From Syntrophaceae bacterium UBA4810 (GTDB lineage Bacteria > Desulfobacterota > Syntrophia > Syntrophales > Smithellaceae): a stretch of DNA of 64,000 nucleotides. Both the position numbers and the translations under genes were made by a program. Location: NCBI GenBank assembly GCA_002402545.1, contig DHGA01000061.1:1-64000 (forward strand), given 5' to 3'. This document shows positions 9,121 to 17,154 of the stretch, one piece after another (position 1 is the first letter of the stretch; each line of letters begins with the position of its first letter). Under the pieces are notes generated by a model. It did no database searches and was not told the origin of the DNA. It saw only the letters and a list, made by a program, of their open reading frames with translations.

Positions 9121-9884
9121 AACTAAACGTTATCAGCTTAATCATCGGAATTTGCGCCGGCGCTTTCGGCGGCCTTATCGGCATCGGCGGCGGTTTAATC
9201 ATGATTCCGCTGATGATGCTGTTTTTGAAATTCGGCCAACATAAGGCTCACGGCACGAGTTTAGTCGCCCTTATTTTCACGGGAATCAGCGGCGCGATAA
9301 TCTACGGCCTGCATGGCTCTGTGGATTACGTGGCTGCTATTACGCTGGCCGTGCCCGCGATTTTTACCGCGAGATTAGGGGCAAAATACGCTCATTCTCT
9401 AGCGGAATGGAAATTGCGGAAATTATTTGGAATTTTTTTATTTTTCTGCGCGATGATGTTATTTTTCAAACCTTACATGGGAAACGCGATTGTCATCACA
9501 TCTCCCGCGTTTATCATCATTATTTTTGTGATTGCCGGCGCGGCCACCGGATTTCTTTCCGGCATGATGGGTGTGGGCGGCGGAACAATAATGGTTCCGG
9601 TAATGGTGCTGCTGGCGGGATTCGGCCAGCACATGGCGCAGGGCACATCGCTTTTGGTTATGGTTCCGGCGGGTGCCGTGGGTGCTTATACGCACTGGCG
9701 GCTCGGAAACGTTAATCATCAAATTCTTTACGGCCTTATCGTGGGAATTCTTGCCGGCACATATTTAGGCGGATACCTGGCGCATCTGATCGCGGAAGAT
9801 ATATTAAGGTTGATTTTTGTGACAATAATGATAGTGCTTAGTTTCCGTTATATTAAAACCGGTTATCCTGAAGAAGTTGAATAA
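9117..9884 (+). CDS. TauE/SafE (TSUP) family anion permease
   Basis: A 255-residue protein with about eight hydrophobic segments and the duplicated glycine-rich signature of TSUP carriers: GAFGGLIGIGGGLIMIP near the N-terminus and GFLSGMMGVGGGTIMVP in the middle. The family moves sulfite, sulfoacetate, sulfonates and related organic anions across the inner membrane. Overlap with the MFS gene (ATGA) and a two-base gap to the GNAT gene suggest one operon. Substrate not predictable. Confidence 0.9.
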   Translation: MKLNVISLIIGICAGAFGGLIGIGGGLIMIPLMMLFLKFGQHKAHGTSLVALIFTGISGAIIYGLHGSVDYVAAITLAVPAIFTARLGAKYAHSLAEWKLRKLFGIFLFFCAMMLFFKPYMGNAIVITSPAFIIIIFVIAGAATGFLSGMMGVGGGTIMVPVMVLLAGFGQHMAQGTSLLVMVPAGAVGAYTHWRLGNVNHQILYGLIVGILAGTYLGGYLAHLIAEDILRLIFVTIMIVLSFRYIKTGYPEEVE

Positions 9885-9886
9885 TC

Positions 9887-10381
9887 ATGATTCGCCAATG
9901 CACACAAAATGATTTTGAAGAAATTCTGGCCATCATCAACGACGCGGCAACTGCCTACATTGGATTCATCCCTGATGACTGCTGGCACGAGCCTTACATG
10001 TCTGCCGATTATCTACGCCACGAAATGGATGACGACGTGAACTTCTGGGGGCTGGAAGAAGAAGGCCGGCTTATTGGTGTAATGGGCATTCAGGACAGAG
10101 GCGATGTTACGCTGATTCGCCACGCTTATGTCCGGACAGCTTCGCGCAATAAAGGAATCGGCTCTCAGCTATTAAATAATTTACAAAACATGGCCGACAA
10201 GACCATCCTTATCGGCACCTGGGCTGCCGCCACTTGGGCGATATCTTTTTACGAGAAAAACGGCTACAGTCTGGTCTCCACTGAAGAAAAAAACCGCCTG
10301 CTTAAAAAATACTGGAAGATTCCCGCGCGCCAGGTAGAAACATCCGTGGTTTTATCTTCAAAAATCAAAACTCTCATCTAA
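9887..10381 (+). CDS. GNAT-family N-acetyltransferase
   Basis: A 164-residue GNAT protein. The acetyl-CoA pyrophosphate-binding loop is visible as RTASRNKGIGSQLL (Q/R-x-x-G-x-G/A pattern) at about residues 83-96, followed by WAISFYEKNGYSLV, the typical C-terminal Tyr-containing segment. It starts two bases after the TSUP gene, so is likely the last gene of that operon. The acetyl acceptor is unknown. Confidence 0.85.
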   Translation: MIRQCTQNDFEEILAIINDAATAYIGFIPDDCWHEPYMSADYLRHEMDDDVNFWGLEEEGRLIGVMGIQDRGDVTLIRHAYVRTASRNKGIGSQLLNNLQNMADKTILIGTWAAATWAISFYEKNGYSLVSTEEKNRLLKKYWKIPARQVETSVVLSSKIKTLI

Positions 10382-10389
10382 AAAAAGTT

Positions 10390-10860
10390 TTAACGGAGAG
10401 CTCTTTCGTAGGCGCTTTCGGAATAGCCGTGAATGGCGCGACCGTTAATGATGGCAAAGGGCACACCGCTTCTTGGGTCAAGCTCCCTTTTTCTGGCCGC
10501 GGCCTCGCGGTCTTTTTCCACGTCATATTCGGTAAAAGGAATATTGCGGGACAGAAAAAAATTGCGCGCTTTCGTGCAGTAGGGGCACCAGCTTGTCGTA
10601 TAAAGAACAACTTCTTGATTCTTATCCTGAATTGCCTCTTTTTTATCCGCGGATGTTTTTTCTTTTTCCGGCCTGATGCAAATCTCTTGGGGAGTATCCG
10701 CATCTTTGCTCGTCTTTACTTTTTTGCCATACTTCGCGGGCGGCGGATAATCGGTTATATGGACATTGCCCTGATCATCTTCCCACGTATAGAAATCCGC
10801 AACGGCAATTCCCTGCAGGGCAAAAAATATAGCAATACAAATAAATAAATGTTTTATCAT
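10390..10860 (-). CDS. Exported DUF4124-glutaredoxin fusion protein
   Basis: A 156-residue protein with a cleavable signal peptide (hydrophobic residues 4-20, AVA-like end near 21), a short DUF4124 module (FYTWEDDQGNVHITDYPP, about 23-40) and a C-terminal glutaredoxin domain (about 82-156) with active site CPYC at Cys92/Cys95 and the cis-Pro GVPFAII segment. It is probably a periplasmic or envelope thiol-disulfide protein. Convergent with the GNAT gene, nine bases apart. Confidence 0.85.
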   Translation of the reverse strand: MIKHLFICIAIFFALQGIAVADFYTWEDDQGNVHITDYPPPAKYGKKVKTSKDADTPQEICIRPEKEKTSADKKEAIQDKNQEVVLYTTSWCPYCTKARNFFLSRNIPFTEYDVEKDREAAARKRELDPRSGVPFAIINGRAIHGYSESAYERALR

Positions 10861-10955
10861 CCGTTCCTGTCGCTGATGTTTATGACATTGAGATTATTAT
10901 ATTTTTAGCCCCGGCATTTGTCCAGAACAATATTATTACGGCGCAAACAAACAAT

Positions 10956-10984
10956 TTGACAGACAAATATCTTCTTCATATACT
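10956..10984 (+). promoter_or_regulatory. Sigma-70-type promoter of the nitronate monooxygenase gene
   Basis: TTGACA at 10956-10961 and TATACT at 10979-10984 with a 17-base spacer. A start near 10991 would leave a leader of about 75 bases before the gene at 11066. Confidence 0.65.
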
Positions 10985-11065
10985 CTTGCCACAAAAGCCT
11001 CCCCCGGCCGGTTAATTTGCTCATAAAAACGCAATTATTTTAATAAAATACAGGAGGAAAAAGTA

Positions 11066-12181
11066 ATGTTAAAAACGAGACTAACAGAATTATTGGGAAT
11101 TAAGTACCCCATCATGCAGGCAGGCATGGGCCCATTTTCCAACAACAACCTTTGCGTGGCCGCGGCCAACGCCGGCTGCCTGGGACTGCTTTCCACCAGC
11201 GGTCTTTTCAACAAAGACGACCAGCCCTGGGTATACAACGCCTTTTGTGACACCGGCGAAGCGAAACGTGACGACGATATGGCCACCGTGCTGGACACTG
11301 TTCTGAAACGCACGCATCGTCTGGTCAAAGACAAAGGCGGCGTTTTCGGCCCCAATGTGATGGTATCGGCAGAACTAAAAGACAAAGCCAACATCATGAT
11401 CGAAACGGCCATCAAGGCGCGGGAAGAAAATCCCGACATGAAAAAAACCCTCAAGGTAATTTATACATCTGCCGGTGATCCAATGGGCTGGGGAGAAAAA
11501 ATTAAAGGCGCCGGCTTCATCTGGATTCATATCATCCCTTCCGTCAGAGCCGCATTGCGCTGCAAAAAGGCGGGTGTGGACGTGATTGTCGCTTCCGGCC
11601 ATGAAGGCGGATTCCACACACATTGGGAACCGCTTCATTCTATGGTTCTTTTCCCCGCCGTTGTCGAGGCAGTGTCCGACGCAAAAACGCTCGTAGTGGG
11701 CGGCGGCGGCGTATCCGACGGCAAAACTCTGGCCGCCACTTTGGCTTTAGGTTGTGACGGAGCGCTGATGGGAACCCGCTTCCTCGCGACACAGGAAAGC
11801 GATTTTCCCCCGCTGTGGAAGCAATCCGTTGTAGAAGCGCAGGATCGCGGCACGCTCGTCGCCCGCGGTTATGTGGGCCCCGCCCGCTGGCTGAGAAATC
11901 CCCGCAGTGAAGAGCACGCGGTGAACACGCTGAAAAAATCTCCCGGCGTGTTCCTCGGCACACCGGACAGCTATACAACCATGGAAGATATGTCTTTGAT
12001 TGATTTTGAAAACGAATCTATCAAGGCCGTGTTTGAAGGAGACAAATCAAAAGCGATGATGGCCGCCGGCGAAGCCGCCCAGCGCATCAACGACATGCCC
12101 AAGGTTGAAGATTTGGTTAAAGCCATGGCCAAAGAGGCGGAAGACATTATCGTCAACATGCCCAAGAAATACGTTAAATAA
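11066..12181 (+). CDS. Nitronate monooxygenase / 2-nitropropane dioxygenase family, FMN enzyme
   Basis: A 371-residue TIM-barrel flavoprotein. It has the N-terminal KYPIMQAGMGP typical of the family, the ASGHEGGFHTH segment carrying the conserved active-site His, and the phosphate-binding loops VVGGGGVSDGKTLAA and GALMGTRFLATQES. Members oxidise alkyl nitronates; related proteins act as enoyl-ACP reductases (FabK), so substrate is open. Ribosome site AGGAGGA lies just before the ATG. Confidence 0.88.
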   Translation: MLKTRLTELLGIKYPIMQAGMGPFSNNNLCVAAANAGCLGLLSTSGLFNKDDQPWVYNAFCDTGEAKRDDDMATVLDTVLKRTHRLVKDKGGVFGPNVMVSAELKDKANIMIETAIKAREENPDMKKTLKVIYTSAGDPMGWGEKIKGAGFIWIHIIPSVRAALRCKKAGVDVIVASGHEGGFHTHWEPLHSMVLFPAVVEAVSDAKTLVVGGGGVSDGKTLAATLALGCDGALMGTRFLATQESDFPPLWKQSVVEAQDRGTLVARGYVGPARWLRNPRSEEHAVNTLKKSPGVFLGTPDSYTTMEDMSLIDFENESIKAVFEGDKSKAMMAAGEAAQRINDMPKVEDLVKAMAKEAEDIIVNMPKKYVK

Positions 12182-12202
12182 AGATTTACACGCCAAACAA
12201 AA

Positions 12203-12229
12203 GCCGGAGGCGATTTCTGCGCCTCCGGC
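12203..12229 (+). terminator. Hairpin after nitronate monooxygenase gene
   Basis: A perfect 10-bp inverted repeat (GCCGGAGGCG / CGCCTCCGGC, 7-base loop) lies 21 bases after the stop codon. The following sequence is A/T-rich but not a clean T run, so termination is likely but not ideal. Confidence 0.55.
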
Positions 12230-12362
12230 AATTACAATAAGGGGTGTTTTTATGCGTCACCTCGAATTTATTAAACCTGTAAACTGTTTCAAAAAGCAAC
12301 TGATATATTTACCAGACATTACCCAGTTGTTATGATAAATAAAATGAAGGAGGCTCAATGAA

Positions 12363-12902
12363 ATGGTAGAGCAACCAAAAAGAAGTTTAGGAAAAGCAAT
12401 TGATTCAATTGTTGACGCACTAGAGACCTTGGATGATGATTCAAAACTTATTGCGGTTAAAGCTGCATGTGCTCACCTGAATATCCCTTTGGGTAACGAA
12501 GCACAAACAGTTCTACCACCACGGACAGTAACGCCAACTCAATCTGAACAGATAGCACCATCCTCAACTCAATCACCAGATAATACACAAATTATTGATA
12601 TCAGGTCTCTCAAAGAGAGCAAAAACCCTAACAATGCTGTTGAGATGGCTTGTATTGTAGCATTTTACCTTGGAAACACTGCCCCAACCGAAGAAAGAAG
12701 GAATGAAATTTTTACCAAAGACATTGACCGCTATTTTAAGCAAGGAGGATTTCCTCTTCCTAAAGTGCCTGGCCAGGTATTACGTGATGCCAAGGCCGCT
12801 GGCTATTTGGATTCTGCCGGTCGAGGATCTTTTAAATTAAATCCTGTCGGTTATAATTTAGTTGCACATACTTTACCGCGAGCAAAAGGTAAAAAATCTT
12901 AG
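12363..12902 (+). CDS. Unknown protein in integron-like cassette region
   Basis: A 179-residue protein I do not recognise as a named family. The N-terminal third is helical and acidic, the middle (about 50-80) is Pro/Thr/Ser/Gln-rich and probably disordered, and the C-terminal part looks like a winged-helix-type fold: RNEIFTKDIDRYFKQGGFPLP, then a GYLDSAGRGSFKLNPVGYNLV segment resembling a recognition wing. Strong ribosome site AAGGAGG at 12347-12353. It reads toward the attC-like site at 13759. Lower GC than its left neighbours suggests recent acquisition. A DNA-binding role is only a guess. Confidence 0.7.
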   Translation: MVEQPKRSLGKAIDSIVDALETLDDDSKLIAVKAACAHLNIPLGNEAQTVLPPRTVTPTQSEQIAPSSTQSPDNTQIIDIRSLKESKNPNNAVEMACIVAFYLGNTAPTEERRNEIFTKDIDRYFKQGGFPLPKVPGQVLRDAKAAGYLDSAGRGSFKLNPVGYNLVAHTLPRAKGKKS

Positions 12903-12951
12903 CTTTGTTCTTGGCTGGTATCAAATCTTTGAAGGATTTAGGTCTTATTAA

Positions 12952-13755
12952 ATGATTGAACATATCAGAACTTTACAAGAAGCTCTTAATTCTCTGCAAA
13001 TTGGCCTTCGTAAAATAAGATCAAAACAGATTCATCATAAAAAGATCATTGCTGCTTCAAAAAAGATAGTTGATATTTATTTTAGAGAACTTCGTGAATT
13101 TCTTTTGAGTGCCTGCAACAACACGTCTGTTATTACAGATCTGGATGCTAATATGCAAGACCTTCTTGAAGCAACACATAAGAAGACTAGTATCGGTATT
13201 TATAAGAGCAGGGTATCAAAAATAAAAAATCTACTATTGGAAACAGAAAAACTTATCCTTTTATCAGCAAGTAATTCTAATAACAGACATCAACTTACCC
13301 CTGCTGACAGAAGGGTAATAGAGACATTAAAGAAAATTCTCCCCTCGGCTGCGTTATCGTATGAGCAAGCATTAATAGATATGGAATCGTCGCACCGCTT
13401 ATCCTGGAGGGGACCAGCGACAGATTTACGTGAGGCATTAAGAGAGTGTTTAGATCATTTAGCCCCTGATAAGGAAGTTGAAGATGCCCCCGGATTTAAA
13501 CGCGAACCAAATGCAAATGGCCCCACTATGAAACAAAAAACTACATATATACTGAGGAGTAGGCAATTATCTAAGGAATCAATTAAATCAGCACAAGATT
13601 CGGTTGCACTGATTGATGAAATGCTTGGATCATTTGTCCGATCAATTTATACACGCGCAAGTATATCAACACATACACCAACGGATAAAAAAGAAGTGGG
13701 GCGTATTTGTGATTTGGTAAGATTTGTTCTATGTGAACTATTATCAATTTCATAA
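12952..13755 (+). CDS. Unknown helical protein, cassette cargo
   Basis: A 267-residue protein, almost entirely predicted helical, rich in Lys, Ser and Leu, with no membrane segment or catalytic motif that I can recognise. The segment about 133-175 (LPSAALSYEQALIDMESSHRL, then LREALRECLDHLAPDKEVEDAPGF) resembles helical effector or sensor domains found near defence genes, but this is weak. It starts 49 bases after the preceding gene and ends just before an attC-like site, so both are probably one cassette. Base composition is AT-rich relative to the chromosome. Confidence 0.65.
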   Translation: MIEHIRTLQEALNSLQIGLRKIRSKQIHHKKIIAASKKIVDIYFRELREFLLSACNNTSVITDLDANMQDLLEATHKKTSIGIYKSRVSKIKNLLLETEKLILLSASNSNNRHQLTPADRRVIETLKKILPSAALSYEQALIDMESSHRLSWRGPATDLREALRECLDHLAPDKEVEDAPGFKREPNANGPTMKQKTTYILRSRQLSKESIKSAQDSVALIDEMLGSFVRSIYTRASISTHTPTDKKEVGRICDLVRFVLCELLSIS

Positions 13756-13758
13756 GAA

Positions 13759-13825
13759 TCCTAACCAGTCGCTAAAGCCGATCGCAGCGCCTGCGGCGCC
13801 GCTCCGGCTTAGCTTTTCGTTGGGC
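13759..13825 (+). repeat. attC-like recombination site 1
   Basis: The site begins with TCCTAAC (13759-13765) and ends with the core site GTTGGGC (13819-13825). Between them lies an imperfect palindrome: GCTAAAGCCG near the left is complementary to CGGCTTAGC near the right, and a GC-rich inner hairpin joins them. This is the organisation of integron attC sites (R''-L''-L'-R'). It sits immediately after one gene's stop and before the next cassette gene. Confidence 0.75.
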
Positions 13826-13844
13826 AACAAAATTGAATACAATC

Positions 13845-14924
13845 ATGAAGCGAGAAAACAGGCTTTTCATAGATGAATGTGGTTATACGGGAGAAGACCT
13901 CTTTAATGAGGATCAACCCGTTTTTGTCCTAGCCAGTTTCTGGTTAGCTGAAGAATATTGCGTCGATTTAAAACACAAATATTTCTCAAAAGTAAAAGCC
14001 AAAGAGCTGAAACATTCACGTTTATCAAGATATCCCGCCCAACAAAATATGGTTATTGATTTTCTTCGTGATATAGCAAAGGAATCAGACTCAGTCAAAT
14101 TTGCCATTGCCCATAAACATTATGTTCTTATAACTAAAATTGTTGACCTTCTTATCGAACCAATGGCGTATGAAGATGGTTTAGATTTCTATCAAGATGG
14201 TCTCAATATAGCTTTTTCAAATATGCTATACATCCAAACCAAAAGACTCGCAGGAGATGATTTTTTTAAATGTATGCTCAAAAGTTTTCAGCAAATGATG
14301 AGAGAAAGGACATATCCCGCGTATGAAGCTTTTTTTAGGCCCATTTGCGAAAAAAAATTTCATAAAAAGCTTGATGAATTTTTTATTTTTCTTAAGGCAC
14401 ATCACGTACGATATGGCCCCAATTTTTTACGTACAATTCCGAAAGATGCGCTTGAAATTGCCTTTGCTGAAGCATTCAATTTGGTAGCTGAGTGGTCGAA
14501 ATCTATTCAAGGCAATTTTTCACTTATACATGACAAATCTTCAAATATGGCCAAAAATAAAAAGGCCTGGGATAAAGTGCTTCACCCTGCGGTTCCACCC
14601 AAAGTTGTAGGCTACGACAGGAGAAAAATGTATTTTCCCATTCGGACGGAAAAATCAGACTTCGAGAATTCATCTGATTTTGCAGGATTGCAACTTGTGG
14701 ACATATTAGCAGGAGCAATGGCCAGATGTATGAAATGGAATATTCAGGGGGAAGAAGATCATGACGACTATGCGAAAGAATTGTCATCCTTTTTGCCAGA
14801 GTCATTTGGAGGACATATGCTTTGGCCTAGTACAAATGTAACTCCCAAAGATCTTGGGACAACTGGTCCAAAGGCTGAAGATGCAATACAGCATTTCATT
14901 GACTTGATCAAAGATGTTATCTAA
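13845..14924 (+). CDS. DUF3800 domain protein (cassette cargo)
   Basis: A 359-residue DUF3800 protein. The family signature is at the start, RLFIDECGYTG (an acidic D-E pair, as in D-x-S/C-G), and near the end, FAGLQLVDILAGAMAR, where another Asp is conserved. The fold is related to RNase H-like nucleases, and members are common cargo of integrons, phages and defence islands; the activity is unproven. ATG at 13845 is preferred to an in-frame TTG at 13833. Flanked on both sides by attC-like sites. Confidence 0.82.
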   Translation: MKRENRLFIDECGYTGEDLFNEDQPVFVLASFWLAEEYCVDLKHKYFSKVKAKELKHSRLSRYPAQQNMVIDFLRDIAKESDSVKFAIAHKHYVLITKIVDLLIEPMAYEDGLDFYQDGLNIAFSNMLYIQTKRLAGDDFFKCMLKSFQQMMRERTYPAYEAFFRPICEKKFHKKLDEFFIFLKAHHVRYGPNFLRTIPKDALEIAFAEAFNLVAEWSKSIQGNFSLIHDKSSNMAKNKKAWDKVLHPAVPPKVVGYDRRKMYFPIRTEKSDFENSSDFAGLQLVDILAGAMARCMKWNIQGEEDHDDYAKELSSFLPESFGGHMLWPSTNVTPKDLGTTGPKAEDAIQHFIDLIKDVI

Positions 14925-14946
14925 CAATAATGAACTTAAGGGCAAT

Positions 14947-15010
14947 GCCCAACACCCGCTAAAGCCGATCGTGGCCACAAGGGCCGCTCCGGCTGAGCTT
15001 TTCGTTGGGC
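14947..15010 (+). repeat. attC-like recombination site 2
   Basis: GCCCAAC at 14947-14953 and GTTGGGC at 15004-15010 are exactly complementary, matching the R'' and R' boxes of an integron attC. Inside, GCTAAAGCCG and CGGCTGAGC pair imperfectly and an inner GTGGCC...GGGCCGC hairpin follows. Its outer arms are nearly identical to those of the site at 13759, showing a cassette family. Confidence 0.85.
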
Positions 15011-15021
15011 AGGAGAAGGAC

Positions 15022-15624
15022 ATGAAGAAGCGATGCGAGTGGTGCGGCGGTGATCTCCTGTATATTGCCTACCACGATGAAGAGTGGGGTGTCCCTGTTC
15101 ATGATGACCGCCTGTTGTTTGAGTTCCTTGTGCTGGAAGGAGCACAGGCGGGACTAAGCTGGCTGACCATCCTGAGGAAACGGGAGAACTATCGGAAGGC
15201 GTTTGACGCCTTCGAGTGTGAGCGTGTTGCCAAATACACAGGGCATGACGTAACGCGCTTGCTCTCGGACTCCGGAATCGTACGGAATCGGCTCAAGATC
15301 GAATCGACCATCAAGAACGCTCGCACCGTTCTTGAAATCCAGAATGAATGGGGCTCTCTGGATGCGTACTTATGGCGCTATGTTGATGGCATCCCAAAGC
15401 AGAACATGTGGAAATCTATGGCGGAGTTGCCCGCGAAGACCGAAACGTCCGACATGATGAGCAAGGATTTGAAGAAGCGCGGATTCAACTTCGTGGGCTC
15501 AACAATCTGCTACGCATTCATGCAGGCGGTCGGCATGGTGAACGACCACACCACAGACTGCTTTCGCTACAGGGAGATCAAGAAGCTGAGATCGTCCAAC
15601 CAGCCATCGGAAGCGACTCGCTAA
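15022..15624 (+). CDS. tag: DNA-3-methyladenine glycosylase I
   Basis: A 200-residue base-excision repair enzyme that removes 3-methyladenine from DNA. The structural zinc ligands are visible: Cys5 in RCEWC, His18 in AYHDEEWG, and the C-terminal H-x3-C in HTTDCF. The glycosylase core LLFEFLVLEGAQAGLSW is standard. ATG at 15022 is chosen because AGGAGAAGGA lies just before it and the attC core ends at 15010, the normal distance for a cassette gene. An in-frame upstream start would read through the attC site. Confidence 0.93.
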   Translation: MKKRCEWCGGDLLYIAYHDEEWGVPVHDDRLLFEFLVLEGAQAGLSWLTILRKRENYRKAFDAFECERVAKYTGHDVTRLLSDSGIVRNRLKIESTIKNARTVLEIQNEWGSLDAYLWRYVDGIPKQNMWKSMAELPAKTETSDMMSKDLKKRGFNFVGSTICYAFMQAVGMVNDHTTDCFRYREIKKLRSSNQPSEATR

Positions 15625-15653
15625 AGCTCGCTCCTAAATGGCTAACGTTAAGG
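15594..15653 (+). repeat. Possible degenerate attC-like site 3
   Basis: GTCCAAC at 15594-15600 and GTTAAGG at 15647-15653 bracket an imperfect palindrome: AGCCAT pairs with ATGGCT, and GAAGCGA with TCGCTCC. The site overlaps the end of tag. The outer boxes are not fully complementary, so this is weaker than the other two. Confidence 0.45.
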
Positions 15654-15666
15654 GAAAAAACATATT

Positions 15667-16020
15667 ATGCAGTACACCACTGTTCCTTTGTATGTCTCTA
15701 CGCCGACAATGAAGAGCCTGGGCAATGAATATACTATCTTCGAGGACAAAATAGATTTGAGGTGCAGGTATTTGTTTTTCAATAAGATAATTACCGTGAA
15801 AAAGGAGGATATCGTTTCTATCGACGTATTCAGGCCACCGGTAATCAGAACTTCGTTTAAAGCGCTAAAGCTTGATCTCGCGGATTTTTATGAGCATGTC
15901 GGCATAACCAGAAAGGGCGGCGTTTTCAGTCAATTGCGTTTTACCCCGGAAGACCCGCAGAAATTTGTTGCCGCGGCCAAAGAGGTTTTTGATATTGCTA
16001 ATAAATCAAAGGAGATTTAA
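15667..16020 (+). CDS. Small protein with PH-like domain, function unknown
   Basis: A 117-residue soluble protein. The pattern of short strands (YTIFEDKIDLRCRYLFFNKI, then VKKEDIVSIDVF) followed by a C-terminal helix resembles bacterial PH-like domains, in which the strand IITVKKEDIVSI is typical. An alternative start at Met15 is possible. It ends two bases before the cupin gene, so the two are probably co-transcribed. No function can be assigned. Confidence 0.6.
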   Translation: MQYTTVPLYVSTPTMKSLGNEYTIFEDKIDLRCRYLFFNKIITVKKEDIVSIDVFRPPVIRTSFKALKLDLADFYEHVGITRKGGVFSQLRFTPEDPQKFVAAAKEVFDIANKSKEI

Positions 16021-16022
16021 AC

Positions 16023-16358
16023 ATGCCCGAAAAGTTATCAGAGATAAAAGATTTGACCAATGTATTGAAGCTAAAAGATATCGTCGCCTATCAGGAGCAT
16101 TCCGTGGTGAGCCGGGAATTAATCCGCAAGCCAACCGGAACGCTGAGCGTTTTTGCCTTTGACCAGGGCGAAGGCTTAAGCGAACATACCGCGCCATTTG
16201 ACGCAGTGGTCTGCATCCTGGAGGGCGAAGCGCAAATCAGCATTGATAAAAAGCCCCATACGATTAAAGAAGGCGAGATGCTGATTATGCCCGCCAACAA
16301 GCCACACGCGCTGCAGGCTGTCACCAAATTCAAAATGTTATTGGTGATGATTAAATAA
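16023..16358 (+). CDS. Small cupin-domain protein
   Basis: A 111-residue single cupin. The two family motifs are visible: EGLSEHTAPFDAVVCILEGE (motif 1, with one His; most cupins have two) and MLIMPANKPHALQAV (motif 2, His). Proteins of this type bind a metal and a small ligand. Ribosome site GGAG overlaps the end of the preceding gene. Ligand not predictable. Confidence 0.82.
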   Translation: MPEKLSEIKDLTNVLKLKDIVAYQEHSVVSRELIRKPTGTLSVFAFDQGEGLSEHTAPFDAVVCILEGEAQISIDKKPHTIKEGEMLIMPANKPHALQAVTKFKMLLVMIK

Positions 16359-16447
16359 AGATTAGGATTATTATATAAATACACTTTTTTAACATTCCAA
16401 ATGTTTGGCAGCAAAACAAATGACTTGATTTTCAAAAAGATTACTTC

Positions 16448-16476
16448 TTGACATTAGTAAACATATTGTTTATCAT
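16448..16476 (+). promoter_or_regulatory. higBA promoter with built-in palindromic operator
   Basis: TTGACA (16448-16453) and TATCAT (16471-16476) with a 17-base spacer. The palindrome TAAACATATTGTTTA (16458-16472) fills the spacer and touches the -10 box, the right place for autorepression by HigA. A start 7 bases past the -10 box falls on or next to the ATG at 16483. Confidence 0.7.
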
Positions 16477-16482
16477 GCCTGC

Positions 16483-16764
16483 ATGATCAAGTCTTTTCGT
16501 TGCCGTGAAACCGAGAAGATATTTCGGCGTGAGTTTTCACATAAGTTTCCTCGAGACATCCAGCAGCGCGCCTTCATAAAACTCAACGCCCTTGATGCGG
16601 CAATAAAAATTGAAGATTTGCGTTTGCCACCTTCTAATCGGCTGGAGACATTAAAAGGAAAGCGACAGGGACAATGGAGCATCAGAATCAATGACCAATG
16701 GCGTCTTTGCTTCACATGGAAAGACGGCCATGCAGAAAACGTTGAAATCGTTGATTATCATTAA
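16483..16764 (+). CDS. higB: HigB-type RelE/ParE-superfamily toxin
   Basis: A 93-residue toxin of the HigB (RelE superfamily) type, expected to cut mRNA at the ribosome. Typical segments are RLPPSNRLETLKG and the basic C-terminal GQWSIRINDQWRLCFTW, carrying the conserved Arg residues. Toxin-before-antitoxin order with an 11-base gap is characteristic of higBA. No Shine-Dalgarno is visible and the predicted transcript begins at the start codon. Confidence 0.92.
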   Translation: MIKSFRCRETEKIFRREFSHKFPRDIQQRAFIKLNALDAAIKIEDLRLPPSNRLETLKGKRQGQWSIRINDQWRLCFTWKDGHAENVEIVDYH

Positions 16765-16775
16765 GGAGATTTAAA

Positions 16776-17078
16776 ATGGCAAAAAAACCAATAAAGCCAG
16801 TTCATCCGGGAGTTTATTTAAAAGAGTTGCTCAATGAGCTCGAGCTTTCACAGTATCGCCTCGCAAAAGAGTTGAATGTTCCGGCGATGCGTATTAATTA
16901 TGTAATAAACGGCAAACGCCCCGTGAATGCATCTCTAGCTTTGAGATTGGGAAGGTATTTCAGCCAAGACCCGCGTTACTGGATCAATCTGCAGAGCCGC
17001 TACGATATGGATATAGCCGAAGACGCGCTGGAAAATAAAATCGTCCGCGAGGTTCATCCCCTGAGAATGGCAGGATAG
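16776..17078 (+). CDS. higA: HigA-type XRE antitoxin
   Basis: A 100-residue antitoxin. The N-terminal PVHPGVYLKELLNELELSQ is the HigA/VapI hallmark, followed by a helix-turn-helix (YRLAKELNVPAMRINYVING, about 28-47) and RYFSQDPRYWINLQSRYDM. It neutralises HigB and should repress the shared promoter. Ribosome site AAGGAG overlaps the toxin stop. The pair is followed by a strong terminator, so it is a self-contained unit. Confidence 0.94.
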   Translation: MAKKPIKPVHPGVYLKELLNELELSQYRLAKELNVPAMRINYVINGKRPVNASLALRLGRYFSQDPRYWINLQSRYDMDIAEDALENKIVREVHPLRMAG

Positions 17079-17113
17079 CATAAATAATTTAGATGCTGAA
17101 ATTTATTGATTGT

Positions 17114-17148
17114 GAGGCGGAGGCCTTTTGGCCGCCGCCTCTTTTTTT
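17114..17148 (+). terminator. Rho-independent terminator of higBA
   Basis: GAGGCGGAGGCC and GGCCGCCGCCTC pair around a TTTT loop with one internal mismatch, directly followed by seven T residues. Confidence 0.88.
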
Positions 17149-17154
17149 AATAAC

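Noticed and set aside
11640..11978. Arg/Ser-rich minus-strand ORF inside nitronate monooxygenase
   Set aside because: Shadow of a well-supported flavoprotein gene; GC-skewed composition only.
12252..12335. A 27-codon ORF with AAGGGG upstream, between nitronate monooxygenase and the cassette genes
   Set aside because: Ordinary amino-acid composition, no family, and it overlaps the hairpin region; may be real but not supported beyond the ribosome site.
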